The notes: generated by a model from the letters alone, not told the origin. Positions 1 through 7,123 are shown, counted from the stretch's first letter. The stretch is 7,739 nt of DNA from Desulfobacteraceae bacterium (GCA_021162325.1 JAGGYV010000211.1:1-7739), one strand, 5' to 3'. Numbers and translations are program-made.

Positions 1-2516
1 ACACCCCCATCGAAGAGGATGTTGCCCTTGATCCGGAACTGCTGGGCAAGGTCTTTGAAAACCTGCTGGCAAGCTATAATCCGGAGACCAAAACCACAGC
101 CAGAAAACAGACCGGCTCATTTTACACCCCGAGAGAAATTGTCAACTATATGGTTGATGAGAGTCTGATTGCCTACCTGAAAAATGCTGTAAAAAATTGG
201 GGAATGACGGAAGATGATTTGGATAGCAAACTTCATCAACTCCTCTCCTTTGATGCAGTCAATCCCTTCCAAGATGATCAATCCTTGCAAATAGAAATTA
301 TCAAGGCGCTTGATTACTGCGCCATCCTCGATCCGGCTTGTGGTTCCGGAGCCTTCCCCATGGGGGTTTTGCAGAAGATGGTCCATATCCTCCAGAAAAT
401 TGATCCGCTTAACAGCTATTGGCAAGAGCTGCAGATGGAAAAGGCGCTGAAAGAGACAGAATCTGTTTTTCAGCTTGCGGACAAAGAGACACGAAAACAA
501 AAACTGATTGAAATCAATGAAGCTTTTGACACTCAGGTTAACGACCCTGATTATGCCCGAAAACTTTTCCTGATTGAAAATTGTATTTATGGTGTTGATA
601 TCCAACCCATTGCCGCCCAGATTTCCAAACTTCGCTTTTTTATCTCCCTGGTTGTCGATCAAAAGGTAGATAAAACTAAAACCAACTTTGGTATTCGCCC
701 ATTGCCGAATCTGGAAACTAAATTTGTAGCTGCCAATACGTTGATTTGTATTGAGAAGCCAAAAGGGCAATTATGTTTATCAAGAATCAATGAAGATGTT
801 GAAAAAATCACAAAAGAATTGAAAGAGGTTAGACATAAAATTTTTTCTGTTAAAGATCCGGATACTAAACGGAAATATAGAAATAAAGATCGAGATCTGA
901 GAAAAATAATGGGGAAACAGTTGCTTATGGATGGTTGGGATGATGAAACTTCCGGCCTTCTCGCCCAATGGGATCCATACGATCAGAACGTATCTTCGGC
1001 TTTTTTTGATCCCGAATGGATGTTTGGTGTTAGGGTTGGGTTTGATATTGTGATTGGAAATCCACCGTATGTTCAGATTCAAAAATTTCCCAAATCTCAA
1101 AAAGATCAATGGATATCCCAGGGATATCAAACCTATGCTGCTACAACAGATATTTACTGCCTCTTTTATGAGCGGGGTTCTGGGTTGCTCAAATCTGGCG
1201 GTCATTTATGCTTCATTACATCCAACAATTGGATGCGTGCCAATTACGGAGTCAAACTTAGAAAGTTCTTTTCAACAAAAGTCAATCCTTTAAAATTGCT
1301 CGATTTTGGAATGGGTTTAAATTTCAGTGCAGCTGCTGCATTGACAAATATTTTACTTTTTGCCAAACAAGATAATGCACATCAAACTAAATGTTGTTAT
1401 GCTGCTGATTCTCAAACAGCCATGGCCGACCCGGATGGTTATTTTCAGAAAAACGCGGTTGAGATGGTTGGACTTGACGAAAATTCATGGGTGGTTATTG
1501 AAGCAGAACGATACAAGATCAAAAAACTTGTCGAAATCCAGGGCGTTCCTCTTCAGAAATGGGATTTGAATATTTATCGTGGTATTTTAACTGGATTCAA
1601 CGAAGCTTTTTACCTCACCCAAGAACAGCGGGACGAGTTGATTGTCAAAGAGCCAAAGGCGGAAAAAATTATTGTGCCGCTTCTTCGTGGTCGTTATGTT
1701 GAACGTTATGGCACCAATTGGGATAAAACCTGGATGATTAATTCGCACAACGGCGTTAAGGAGTGGGGAATTCCTCCAGTAAATATTCAACAGGATTATC
1801 CAATTTTGTTCAACCATCTGCAACAATGGGAAAATAAGCTTATCAAACGACAGGATAAGGGTAATCGTTGGAGCAATTTACGAAATTGTGTATATGTGGG
1901 GGAATTCCTCAAGCCCAAAATCATCTATCATGAAATGTCAAAAAATATGACTTTTTATTACGATAGAAATGATCATTATTATACCAATGACACATGTTAT
2001 ATTGCTACAAGTAATTCTGAATCTCTAACAACTTTGACAGCTATTTTTAATTCCCCCCTTTTTCGGTTCTGCTTTAAAGATAATTTCCCAGAAATTCCAG
2101 GTAATACAAGGCGAGTAAAAAAAGTATTTTTCGAAAAGATTCCCATCAAAAAGCCAACAACCTCCCAATCTTCCTTGTTCTCCAAGTTGGTGGCAGCAGT
2201 TCAATTTGCCAAAAAGGAAAAACAAGTTATTCCAGCCTCGAATATGGAAGGGGTAATCAACGGTCTTGTCTGCCAACTCTACTTTAATGAGCACATGCAA
2301 GAAAAACAAATAGACATCTTGCAATTCGTAAAAAAAGACCTTGCGGGAGTTATGCAGGATCGAGACTTTGAACAATTACCGGACAGCGAAAAAGAAAACA
2401 TAATCAACCAGCTCCACGCCAGATGGACACACCCGGATAGCGAAGTTCGCAATCGCATCAAACTTTTCGCCGTTCGCAGCCCTGAAATTCTAAAACCCAT
2501 TCTGGAATCCAGATGA
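1..2516 (+). CDS. Eco57I-class N6-adenine DNA methyltransferase (5' end outside window)
   Basis: The reading frame is already open at the left edge (first full codon at 3), with family-typical sequence before the first ATG at 150, so 150 is not the true start. 837 residues are visible. In visible numbering, TGSFYTP (37-43) is the N-terminal AdoMet-site motif of this class. DPACGSGAF (110-118) is motif I, which binds S-adenosylmethionine. NPPY (353-356, nt 1059-1070) is the catalytic motif IV of N6-adenine methyltransferases. The wide gap between motifs I and IV is normal for Eco57I/PglX-like enzymes. From about residue 517 (KWDLNIYRGILTGFNEAF) to about 720 the sequence resembles a TaqI-type target-recognition domain. 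The inferred role is methylation of adenine in a specific DNA site. The missing N-terminus could hold a nuclease domain (type IIG) or not (BREX/DISARM-like methylase), so restriction activity cannot be judged. It ends 72 bp before the preferred start of the Hsp70-like gene, probably in the same operon. Confidence 0.93.
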   Translation, partial: TPIEEDVALDPELLGKVFENLLASYNPETKTTARKQTGSFYTPREIVNYMVDESLIAYLKNAVKNWGMTEDDLDSKLHQLLSFDAVNPFQDDQSLQIEIIKALDYCAILDPACGSGAFPMGVLQKMVHILQKIDPLNSYWQELQMEKALKETESVFQLADKETRKQKLIEINEAFDTQVNDPDYARKLFLIENCIYGVDIQPIAAQISKLRFFISLVVDQKVDKTKTNFGIRPLPNLETKFVAANTLICIEKPKGQLCLSRINEDVEKITKELKEVRHKIFSVKDPDTKRKYRNKDRDLRKIMGKQLLMDGWDDETSGLLAQWDPYDQNVSSAFFDPEWMFGVRVGFDIVIGNPPYVQIQKFPKSQKDQWISQGYQTYAATTDIYCLFYERGSGLLKSGGHLCFITSNNWMRANYGVKLRKFFSTKVNPLKLLDFGMGLNFSAAAALTNILLFAKQDNAHQTKCCYAADSQTAMADPDGYFQKNAVEMVGLDENSWVVIEAERYKIKKLVEIQGVPLQKWDLNIYRGILTGFNEAFYLTQEQRDELIVKEPKAEKIIVPLLRGRYVERYGTNWDKTWMINSHNGVKEWGIPPVNIQQDYPILFNHLQQWENKLIKRQDKGNRWSNLRNCVYVGEFLKPKIIYHEMSKNMTFYYDRNDHYYTNDTCYIATSNSESLTTLTAIFNSPLFRFCFKDNFPEIPGNTRRVKKVFFEKIPIKKPTTSQSSLFSKLVAAVQFAKKEKQVIPASNMEGVINGLVCQLYFNEHMQEKQIDILQFVKKDLAGVMQDRDFEQLPDSEKENIINQLHARWTHPDSEVRNRIKLFAVRSPEILKPILESR

Positions 2517-2576
2517 GAGATAGGTATCGGATTAATGTTCGAAACTTCAATGTTTTGTAATGCTATGAAGGATCTT

Positions 2577-2581
2577 GAGGA
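2577..2581 (+). promoter_or_regulatory. Ribosome binding site deciding the Hsp70-like start
   Basis: GAGGA lies 7 bases before the ATG at 2589. The longer in-frame start at 2535 has only a weak purine stretch upstream, and the 18 residues it would add do not resemble Hsp70. The start at 2589 is therefore preferred. Confidence 0.6.
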
Positions 2582-2588
2582 AAAAATA

Positions 2589-5018
2589 ATGAACCAAGAC
2601 AATATTTTAGCAGTTATCAAAAACGGGGCCGTTGATGTTACCCTTCCTACTACCACATTAAGGGTTTTGGGAATTGATCTGGGAACTACGAATTCAACCA
2701 TTTCAGAATCCTTTTGGGAGGTTGGCGGAAAACCTTCCAGATCTGAATGTCTCGACGTAGTTCAGCCGACGTTGGAGGGTGAGTATACGAATACATTGCT
2801 GCCTTCTGTCGTTGCCTTGCATCAGGGAAAAGTTTTTGTCGGTGAAGGTGCCAAACGTCTGCGGGCTCGATCTTCAGAATTGGGGCTGAAGCAAAACCAG
2901 GATATTTTTTACGAATGCAAAAATGAGATCGGTAATCTGCGAACTTATCATCGGGGACAATCGGGATTTTGTTCACCATCCGAGATTGGCTGCAAAATTA
3001 TTAAATTTTTGTATGATGCCGCCCTAAAGATCGATTCTCACCCCGTAGACCGGGTAGTGGTAACCGTGCCAGCCTCATTTCAGGCGGCCCAGCGGCAGGA
3101 TACCCTGGCCGCCGCTCAGTTGGCAGGATTGGAACTGACCGGCGGTGATCTGCTGGATGAACCCGTAGCCGCGTTTTTGGATTATCTGGTCACCCAGGGA
3201 GAAGATCTGAATATACAAAAGGATGAATCACAAAACCTGGTGGTTTTTGATTTTGGTGGCGGAACTTGTGATGTGGCGGTTTTCAGGATACAGCGAAACC
3301 AGGATAAAATCGGAAGTCTTAATATCGCTCCACTGGCGGTTTCCCGTTATCACCGCCTCGGTGGTGGTGATATTGATGCTGCTATTGTTCATGAAATCCT
3401 GATTCCCCAACTCTGTGAACAAAATGATATTAACTTAATGGATTTAAAATTCAGCGATAAAAAACATAATATTGAACCAGCTCTCCTGGGGGTTGCGGAG
3501 ATGTTGAAAGAGGGGTTGTCGATTGAAATCCGTCGTTTGAAAAGTTTTAGCAAGTATGATGACCAGGCAAAATCCAGGTTAACAAAAACCCATCCGGGAA
3601 CCTTTTATTGTCGTTTAGGCAAACAAACAGCCACCCTCACATCACCAAAATTGACGGCTAAGCAATTTGAAAGAATACTCGAACCGTTTTTCGATCAGGA
3701 TCTGCTTTTTGCTCGCGAAACTGAATATCGGATGACCTGTTCGATGTTTGCTCCGTTACAGGATGCTTTGGATCGGGCCGGGATTGATCAAAAAGATGTT
3801 GATTTCTGTTTAAGCGTTGGCGGCAGCAGTTTAATCACTGAGGTTTCTGAAGCACTTGAAAAATTTTTTAGCAATGGCCGGATTTTAACCTATCCCCGCC
3901 GGGAAGAGGTGAAAAGCTGTATTTCCCGTGGGGCTGCAACCCATGCTCTGGCGTTGGCGGCTTTTAATCGACCATTTATCCAGCCGATAAGTCATGATGG
4001 GATTTCTATTAAAACCGCAAACGGCGCGATTCCGCTGATTGCCAAAGGTACCCGGCTACCCTATCCCGCAGACGACTCTTTTGCCAAATCTTTCGAATTG
4101 GCGGTGCCGCAAACGGTAATGTTGGATACTTGTAAATTGCGGGTTGAAATAATCGCCGAAAGTGATGGGCGAGATATTTTATCTAAAATATGGTCTATTT
4201 CAGGGCCGGTAAATCGGGGCACCCCCATTTGCCTGGAATATCGGATTGATGAAAATCAGGTATTGCATCTGCAGGCACGACTCAAGGATAATGAATCAGT
4301 CGAAACATTTTACATGAAATCCGAAAATCCCTTGACAAATATTGTTAATCCACAACCGAAAAGGCTTCTAATTGAGCGAATGGAAGAGGATTTGCGAACC
4401 GGTGAAGTAGAGAAAGAATTTATTCCCGAAAAAATAGCTGAAATTGCCGAATTGTATGCCGACATTGGCCAACGGGAAAAAGCGGTTGAATTTTTGCAGC
4501 GGGCAATTCGCGCCAAAAATAAGCCGGATGCGGAACTGTTGAATCGTCTGGCAGGCTATTATGGCATTCTTGGTGATGATGAACGTGAAGAAAAAATATA
4601 TCGTGAAGCTGCCCTGGCATCGTCCTGGAGTGGCCCTTGGTTCAACCTGTCTCTGGCTTTTAAACGCCGAGGCCAATTTAAACAAGCCGCTCATGCAGTG
4701 GAAAAAGCCCTGAAACGTGAACGATGCGCTCCTTATCTGGTGCAGGCCGCATTGATTGCTGAAAAACAAAGTGATGCAAAAAAAAATCAACGTTTAATTG
4801 CTGAAGCAATTACCCTTTTCGATCCCATAAGAACACTCAGTGATTGGGAATTGGGATGGTATGTTACCGCTGTACGTTCCACCGGTGAGGATGAGCTGGA
4901 AGCAAAAGCACGGGCCGAGCAGAAACGTCGTCAGCGATTGGGGAAAAATGACACCGGTAGTTATGAAGCGGGAATACTTCCAGAGATGGCATCAGGTATA
5001 ATGGTTATAAAGGAATGA
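2589..5018 (+). CDS. Hsp70/DnaK-like ATPase with C-terminal TPR repeats
   Basis: The product is 809 residues from the ATG at 2589; an upstream in-frame ATG at 2535 would give 827. The actin-type ATPase fold is well marked. GIDLGTTNS (28-36) is phosphate-1, VTVPASF (158-164) and LLDEPVAAF (188-196) are Hsp70 signatures, FDFGGGTCDVAVF (220-232) is phosphate-2, and VGGSS (410-414) is the adenosine site. Residues about 472-582 match the DnaK substrate-binding beta domain, notably NRGTPICLEYRIDENQVLHL against the family pattern RGxPxIEVxFDIDxNGIL. The usual helical lid is absent. In its place residues about 614-742 form roughly four TPR-like helical hairpins (for example YADIGQREKAVEFLQRAIRA). No signal peptide or membrane segment is seen, so it is probably cytoplasmic. 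The family hydrolyses ATP to drive conformational cycling on protein clients. Its position between a DNA methyltransferase and a helicase, 4 bp from the latter, suggests a dedicated assembly or sensing role in that complex. That role is inference. It is not housekeeping dnaK. Confidence 0.92.
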   Translation: MNQDNILAVIKNGAVDVTLPTTTLRVLGIDLGTTNSTISESFWEVGGKPSRSECLDVVQPTLEGEYTNTLLPSVVALHQGKVFVGEGAKRLRARSSELGLKQNQDIFYECKNEIGNLRTYHRGQSGFCSPSEIGCKIIKFLYDAALKIDSHPVDRVVVTVPASFQAAQRQDTLAAAQLAGLELTGGDLLDEPVAAFLDYLVTQGEDLNIQKDESQNLVVFDFGGGTCDVAVFRIQRNQDKIGSLNIAPLAVSRYHRLGGGDIDAAIVHEILIPQLCEQNDINLMDLKFSDKKHNIEPALLGVAEMLKEGLSIEIRRLKSFSKYDDQAKSRLTKTHPGTFYCRLGKQTATLTSPKLTAKQFERILEPFFDQDLLFARETEYRMTCSMFAPLQDALDRAGIDQKDVDFCLSVGGSSLITEVSEALEKFFSNGRILTYPRREEVKSCISRGAATHALALAAFNRPFIQPISHDGISIKTANGAIPLIAKGTRLPYPADDSFAKSFELAVPQTVMLDTCKLRVEIIAESDGRDILSKIWSISGPVNRGTPICLEYRIDENQVLHLQARLKDNESVETFYMKSENPLTNIVNPQPKRLLIERMEEDLRTGEVEKEFIPEKIAEIAELYADIGQREKAVEFLQRAIRAKNKPDAELLNRLAGYYGILGDDEREEKIYREAALASSWSGPWFNLSLAFKRRGQFKQAAHAVEKALKRERCAPYLVQAALIAEKQSDAKKNQRLIAEAITLFDPIRTLSDWELGWYVTAVRSTGEDELEAKARAEQKRRQRLGKNDTGSYEAGILPEMASGIMVIKE
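5010..5014 (+). promoter_or_regulatory. Ribosome binding site of the SF1 helicase, inside the preceding gene
   Basis: AAGGA lies 8 bases before the ATG at 5023 and within the last codons of the Hsp70-like gene. This implies translational coupling of the two genes. Confidence 0.6.
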
Positions 5019-5022
5019 AACA

Positions 5023-6237
5023 ATGAGTAATACTTGGTTAATCCCGCGCGAAGAACTGACGCCGACCCAAATTCGAGCCATCGAACTTGACCCGGGTGAA
5101 AATCGCATTATTCTTGGTGGTCCGGGTTCCGGAAAGACGCAGATTTTACTCCATCGTGGTCAGTATTTAATGGAACAACATTGTTGTAAATCTGAAAACT
5201 TTCATATTTTTGTCTACACCAAAGCTTTACGAACTTATATTCAATCTGCACTTTCTCTGCTGGGTCTTAAAGATGATACAGTTTCAACCCTCGATAGCTG
5301 GTGTATGAATTTTTACCGTCAACATATTGGCGGATCAACTCCTTGGAACCAAAAAGCAAGACGACCTGATTTTCCCGCAATTCGTAAATCTGTTTTCGAG
5401 AAAATCCAGTCTGGGGGCAAGAAAATTTTTGATTTTATTTTGGTGGATGAGGCCCAGGATCTTGATTCAGACGCCTTCAAACTGTTGACTGCGATGGCTC
5501 AGCACATCACAGTTTGCGCTGATCATAAACAGCAAATTTATGATAGTGGGTCAGAGATATCCGCCATTTTACAACAGTTGAGCATACGCCGAAGTAATAT
5601 GACACTGCTGGAAACCTACCGCTGCTGTCCTTATATCGTCCAACTGGCATCTCATCTCATCAAAGATTTATCGGAACGTAGTGAATATGTTTGTCAATTA
5701 CGTACCAGTCAGGGAGAAAGAGAAACCCCTCTGCTTATTTATGCTCAAAATGCGCAGGATGAAAAGGAACAACTAATAGATCTCGTCCGGACACGGTTGG
5801 CAAAAGGTGAAAGAGTAGCTATTTTATTCCCTCAAAGACGGCAAGCGTATGGTTACGCAAAAGCTTTTGCTGAAGCTGATATCGAGGTCGAAAATCCCAA
5901 AGATCTCGATTTCACATCAGACAAACCAAAATTGATGCCCTATCACAGCGCCAAAGGATTAACCTTTGATTCTGTAATCCTGCCACGTTTAGAAAAAAGA
6001 TCTTTTGGCCGTATAGATTCGGAAAGAGTCAAACGTCTTCTGTTCGTCGGCATTACCCGGGCAACAAAATGGGCCGCCTTGCTGACTGTTGGTGATGAAC
6101 CATTTGCACCTCTTGAATCTTTGCTTTCAAGTGCAAGACAGGGATGTCTCACAATTCGCCGTCAAGAAGATTTCCAATCTGATGTTCCAATAGATGATCA
6201 GCAACAAAAGGTGGATGATATTCTGGATATTTTGTGA
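5023..6237 (+). CDS. Compact UvrD/Rep-like superfamily 1 helicase or ATPase
   Basis: The product has 404 residues. The SF1 motifs appear in order: Q-motif TPTQ (13-16), Walker A GGPGSGKT (32-39), motif Ia around FVYTKALRTYI (63-73), Ib-like STLDSWC (88-94), Walker B VDEAQD (141-146), motif III CADHKQQIYD (165-174), motif IV ETYRCCPYI (197-205), motif V YHSAKGLTFDSVILP (307-321) and motif VI FVGITRATK (341-349). All residues needed for ATP hydrolysis appear present. At 404 residues it is far shorter than UvrD, Rep or PcrA (about 650-750), which leaves little room for the 1B and 2B subdomains. The short acidic and glutamine-rich tail (about 380-404) has no recognised domain. It begins 4 bp after the Hsp70-like gene, so the two are almost certainly cotranscribed. 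The expected function is ATP-driven movement on, or remodelling of, DNA or RNA. A link to defence with the methyltransferase is inferred from context. No nuclease motif is visible. Confidence 0.92.
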   Translation: MSNTWLIPREELTPTQIRAIELDPGENRIILGGPGSGKTQILLHRGQYLMEQHCCKSENFHIFVYTKALRTYIQSALSLLGLKDDTVSTLDSWCMNFYRQHIGGSTPWNQKARRPDFPAIRKSVFEKIQSGGKKIFDFILVDEAQDLDSDAFKLLTAMAQHITVCADHKQQIYDSGSEISAILQQLSIRRSNMTLLETYRCCPYIVQLASHLIKDLSERSEYVCQLRTSQGERETPLLIYAQNAQDEKEQLIDLVRTRLAKGERVAILFPQRRQAYGYAKAFAEADIEVENPKDLDFTSDKPKLMPYHSAKGLTFDSVILPRLEKRSFGRIDSERVKRLLFVGITRATKWAALLTVGDEPFAPLESLLSSARQGCLTIRRQEDFQSDVPIDDQQQKVDDILDIL

Positions 6238-6357
6238 CAACTGCTAAAAGGAAGCCCTTACCAGAATATCTTCTTATGCACCAATATGGTTTACGCTGAT
6301 TTTAGAGAGAATTTTCAAGTGCAAGATACCGTCATCAGAAATAAGAACACCGCAACA
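6238..6357. other. Intergenic stretch without a recognised gene
   Basis: This is the tail of the region between the helicase stop and the - strand aminotransferase remnant. I see no convincing terminator (no stable hairpin with a T-run), no RNA gene and no plausible coding sequence. Together with the remnant, tandem repeat and promoter to its right it makes up the 344-base gene-free interval 6238-6581. Confidence 0.5.
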
Positions 6358-6490
6358 TTACCCCAGCTGCTGAATAAAGTTTGCCAGTCGTTCCATGCCG
6401 TTTTTGATGTTTTACAGGGACGTGGCATAGCACAGGCGCAGGTAGCCGGGGGCGACGAATGCTTTCGTCAAGACGACAACCATGATCAGA
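6358..6490 (-). pseudogene. Remnant of a class I PLP-dependent aminotransferase (C-terminus only)
   Basis: Read on the - strand, this stretch gives VVVLTKAFVAPGYLRLCYAT, then SL, a TAA stop (6414-6412), NIKNGMERLANFIQQLG and a terminal TAA at 6360-6358. The pattern AFxAPGYxRLxYATSxENIxxGxxRL is the characteristic C-terminal end of aspartate/aromatic-type class I aminotransferases, where the Arg of the R-L-x-Y-A-T segment helps bind the substrate carboxylate. The in-frame TAA sits where Glu (GAA) is expected, which fits a single substitution. About 45 codons are recognisable, against about 390-400 in an intact enzyme. Everything upstream (the PLP lysine and the N-terminal domain) is missing, so the fragment cannot be functional. 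Homology fades near the 14-bp tandem repeat at 6491, which may mark the deletion or insertion junction. Confidence 0.75.
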
Positions 6491-6518
6491 AAGCGAACAA
6501 ACTGAAGCGAACAAACTG
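6491..6518. repeat. Perfect 14-bp tandem duplication (2 copies)
   Basis: The unit AAGCGAACAAACTG occurs at 6491-6504 and is repeated exactly at 6505-6518. It lies directly between the aminotransferase remnant and the -35 box of the toxin-antitoxin promoter. It could be a replication-slippage product, a rearrangement scar, or a pair of binding sites upstream of the promoter. Confidence 0.85.
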
Positions 6519-6520
6519 AT

Positions 6521-6549
6521 TTGACATTGTCCCTAATATGGATTAATAT
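6521..6549 (+). promoter_or_regulatory. Sigma-70 type promoter of the toxin-antitoxin operon
   Basis: TTGACA (6521-6526) is a perfect -35 box. It is followed after exactly 17 bases by TAATAT (6544-6549), a near-consensus -10 box. The antitoxin start codon is 33 bases beyond the -10. The -10 lies within the palindromic operator, so repression by the antitoxin is expected. Confidence 0.8.
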
Positions 6550-6568
6550 AGCTATAACTATCCATATT
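6535..6568. promoter_or_regulatory. Nested palindromic operator over the -10 box
   Basis: Two 9-bp inverted arms, AATATGGAT (6535-6543) and ATCCATATT (6560-6568), share a centre (between 6551 and 6552) with an inner perfect 10-bp palindrome TATAGCTATA (6547-6556). The 34-bp symmetric site covers the -10 box and the likely transcription start. Ribbon-helix-helix antitoxins bind such sites as dimers to autoregulate, so this is the likely site for the antitoxin and the toxin-antitoxin complex. Confidence 0.75.
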
Positions 6569-6577
6569 GAGGAGGTG
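6569..6577 (+). promoter_or_regulatory. Strong ribosome binding site deciding the antitoxin start
   Basis: GAGGAGGTG is close to the full anti-16S complement and ends 4 bases before the ATG at 6582. It overlaps an in-frame TTG at 6567, which is therefore too early to be the start. Confidence 0.8.
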
Positions 6578-6581
6578 TAAA

Positions 6582-6815
6582 ATGAGAACAATTCAGATGA
6601 CCCTTGATGATGATCTTGTTCAAGCAGTCGACCACGTTTCGAAGCAGCTCCAGACAAGCCGTTCTGCTTTCACCCGAAAAGCACTTCGTGAGGCGCTCTC
6701 CCGCTATAATCTCGAACAATTGGAACGCAAGCACCGCCAAGGGTATGAGCGGCATCCAGTTGCTGCTGAAGAATTTTCGGTTTGGGAAACAGAACAAGCT
6801 TGGGGTGAAGAATGA
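6582..6815 (+). CDS. Ribbon-helix-helix (CopG-type) antitoxin of a MazEF-like pair
   Basis: The product has 77 residues. The N-terminal half has ribbon-helix-helix form: beta strand RTIQMTL (2-8), a first helix over DDDLVQAVDHVSKQL, then the turn SRSAF and a second helix TRKALREALSRY. Such proteins dimerise through the strand, which also contacts the DNA. The C-terminal part (about 45-77, charged with scattered Trp and Phe, for example EEFSVWETEQAWGEE) is the expected toxin-binding tail. It should neutralise the toxin encoded next to it and repress the operon at the palindrome just upstream. The start at ATG 6582 is fixed by the very strong RBS. Its TGA stop overlaps the toxin ATG within ATGA, which couples translation. 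This is the RHH class of MazF partner, not the AbrB-fold MazE of E. coli. Confidence 0.9.
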   Translation: MRTIQMTLDDDLVQAVDHVSKQLQTSRSAFTRKALREALSRYNLEQLERKHRQGYERHPVAAEEFSVWETEQAWGEE

Positions 6816-7123
6816 AGCATGGTGAAATACGTTGGTATAAGTTTGTAAAGCCCGACAAAAAGAGGCCAGTTCTCATCCTGACACGAGATTCCGTGTTGGA
6901 ATATCTTGGTGAAATAACCGTCGCACCTATTACAACGACGATCCGCAATATACCCTCGGAAGTATTTCTTTCGAAAGTTGACGGCATGCCTCGGGATTGC
7001 GCTGTCAACTGTGACCATTTACAGACTGTTTCAAAGGGGAAAATCGGATCATTGATCACATCCTTGACTCCGGCAAAGATGGGTGATGTGGGGCGCGCAA
7101 TTCGCTTTGCCCTTGATATTTGA
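6812..7123 (+). CDS. MazF/PemK-family mRNA interferase toxin
   Basis: The product has 103 residues, a normal length for the family. MKHGEIRWYKF (1-11) matches the family opening (M-K-R-G-E-I-W-W), followed by the K-R-P-V-L-I-L strand (17-23) with the conserved Arg18. The segment VAPITTTIR (37-45) carries the conserved Thr cluster used with Arg18 in RNA cleavage. GMPRDCAVNCDHLQTVSKGKIG (from 58) matches the usual SG-L-x-x-D-S-V-x-x-x-D-x-x-x-T-V/I-x-K pattern of the third conserved block. The C-terminal MGDVGRAIRFALDI is the standard last helix. The family are ribosome-independent, sequence-specific RNA endonucleases that arrest growth when freed from antitoxin. The gene overlaps the antitoxin by 4 bp. 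Likely roles are stabilising this region or abortive defence. No lesion is seen, so it is probably active. Confidence 0.93.
   Translation: MKHGEIRWYKFVKPDKKRPVLILTRDSVLEYLGEITVAPITTTIRNIPSEVFLSKVDGMPRDCAVNCDHLQTVSKGKIGSLITSLTPAKMGDVGRAIRFALDI

Noticed and set aside
780..1205. A - strand open frame of 141 codons inside the methyltransferase, and similar - strand frames throughout 117-2700 and 4310-4790
   Set aside because: They lie fully opposite genes with clear conserved motifs, show no domain pattern of their own and lack ribosome binding sites.
2535..2588. An 18-residue longer start for the Hsp70-like protein
   Set aside because: There is only a weak purine stretch upstream, against a well-placed GAGGA before ATG 2589. 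The extra residues do not look like an Hsp70 N-terminus.
6286..6519. A 77-codon + strand open frame between the helicase and the antitoxin
   Set aside because: It is antisense to the aminotransferase remnant, whose family pattern is clear on the other strand. It has no good RBS, and its low-complexity composition looks like a mirror of that gene.
6567..6581. An in-frame TTG start for the antitoxin
   Set aside because: It overlaps the strong Shine-Dalgarno sequence that serves ATG 6582, and it would put five non-family residues before the MRTIQMTL strand.
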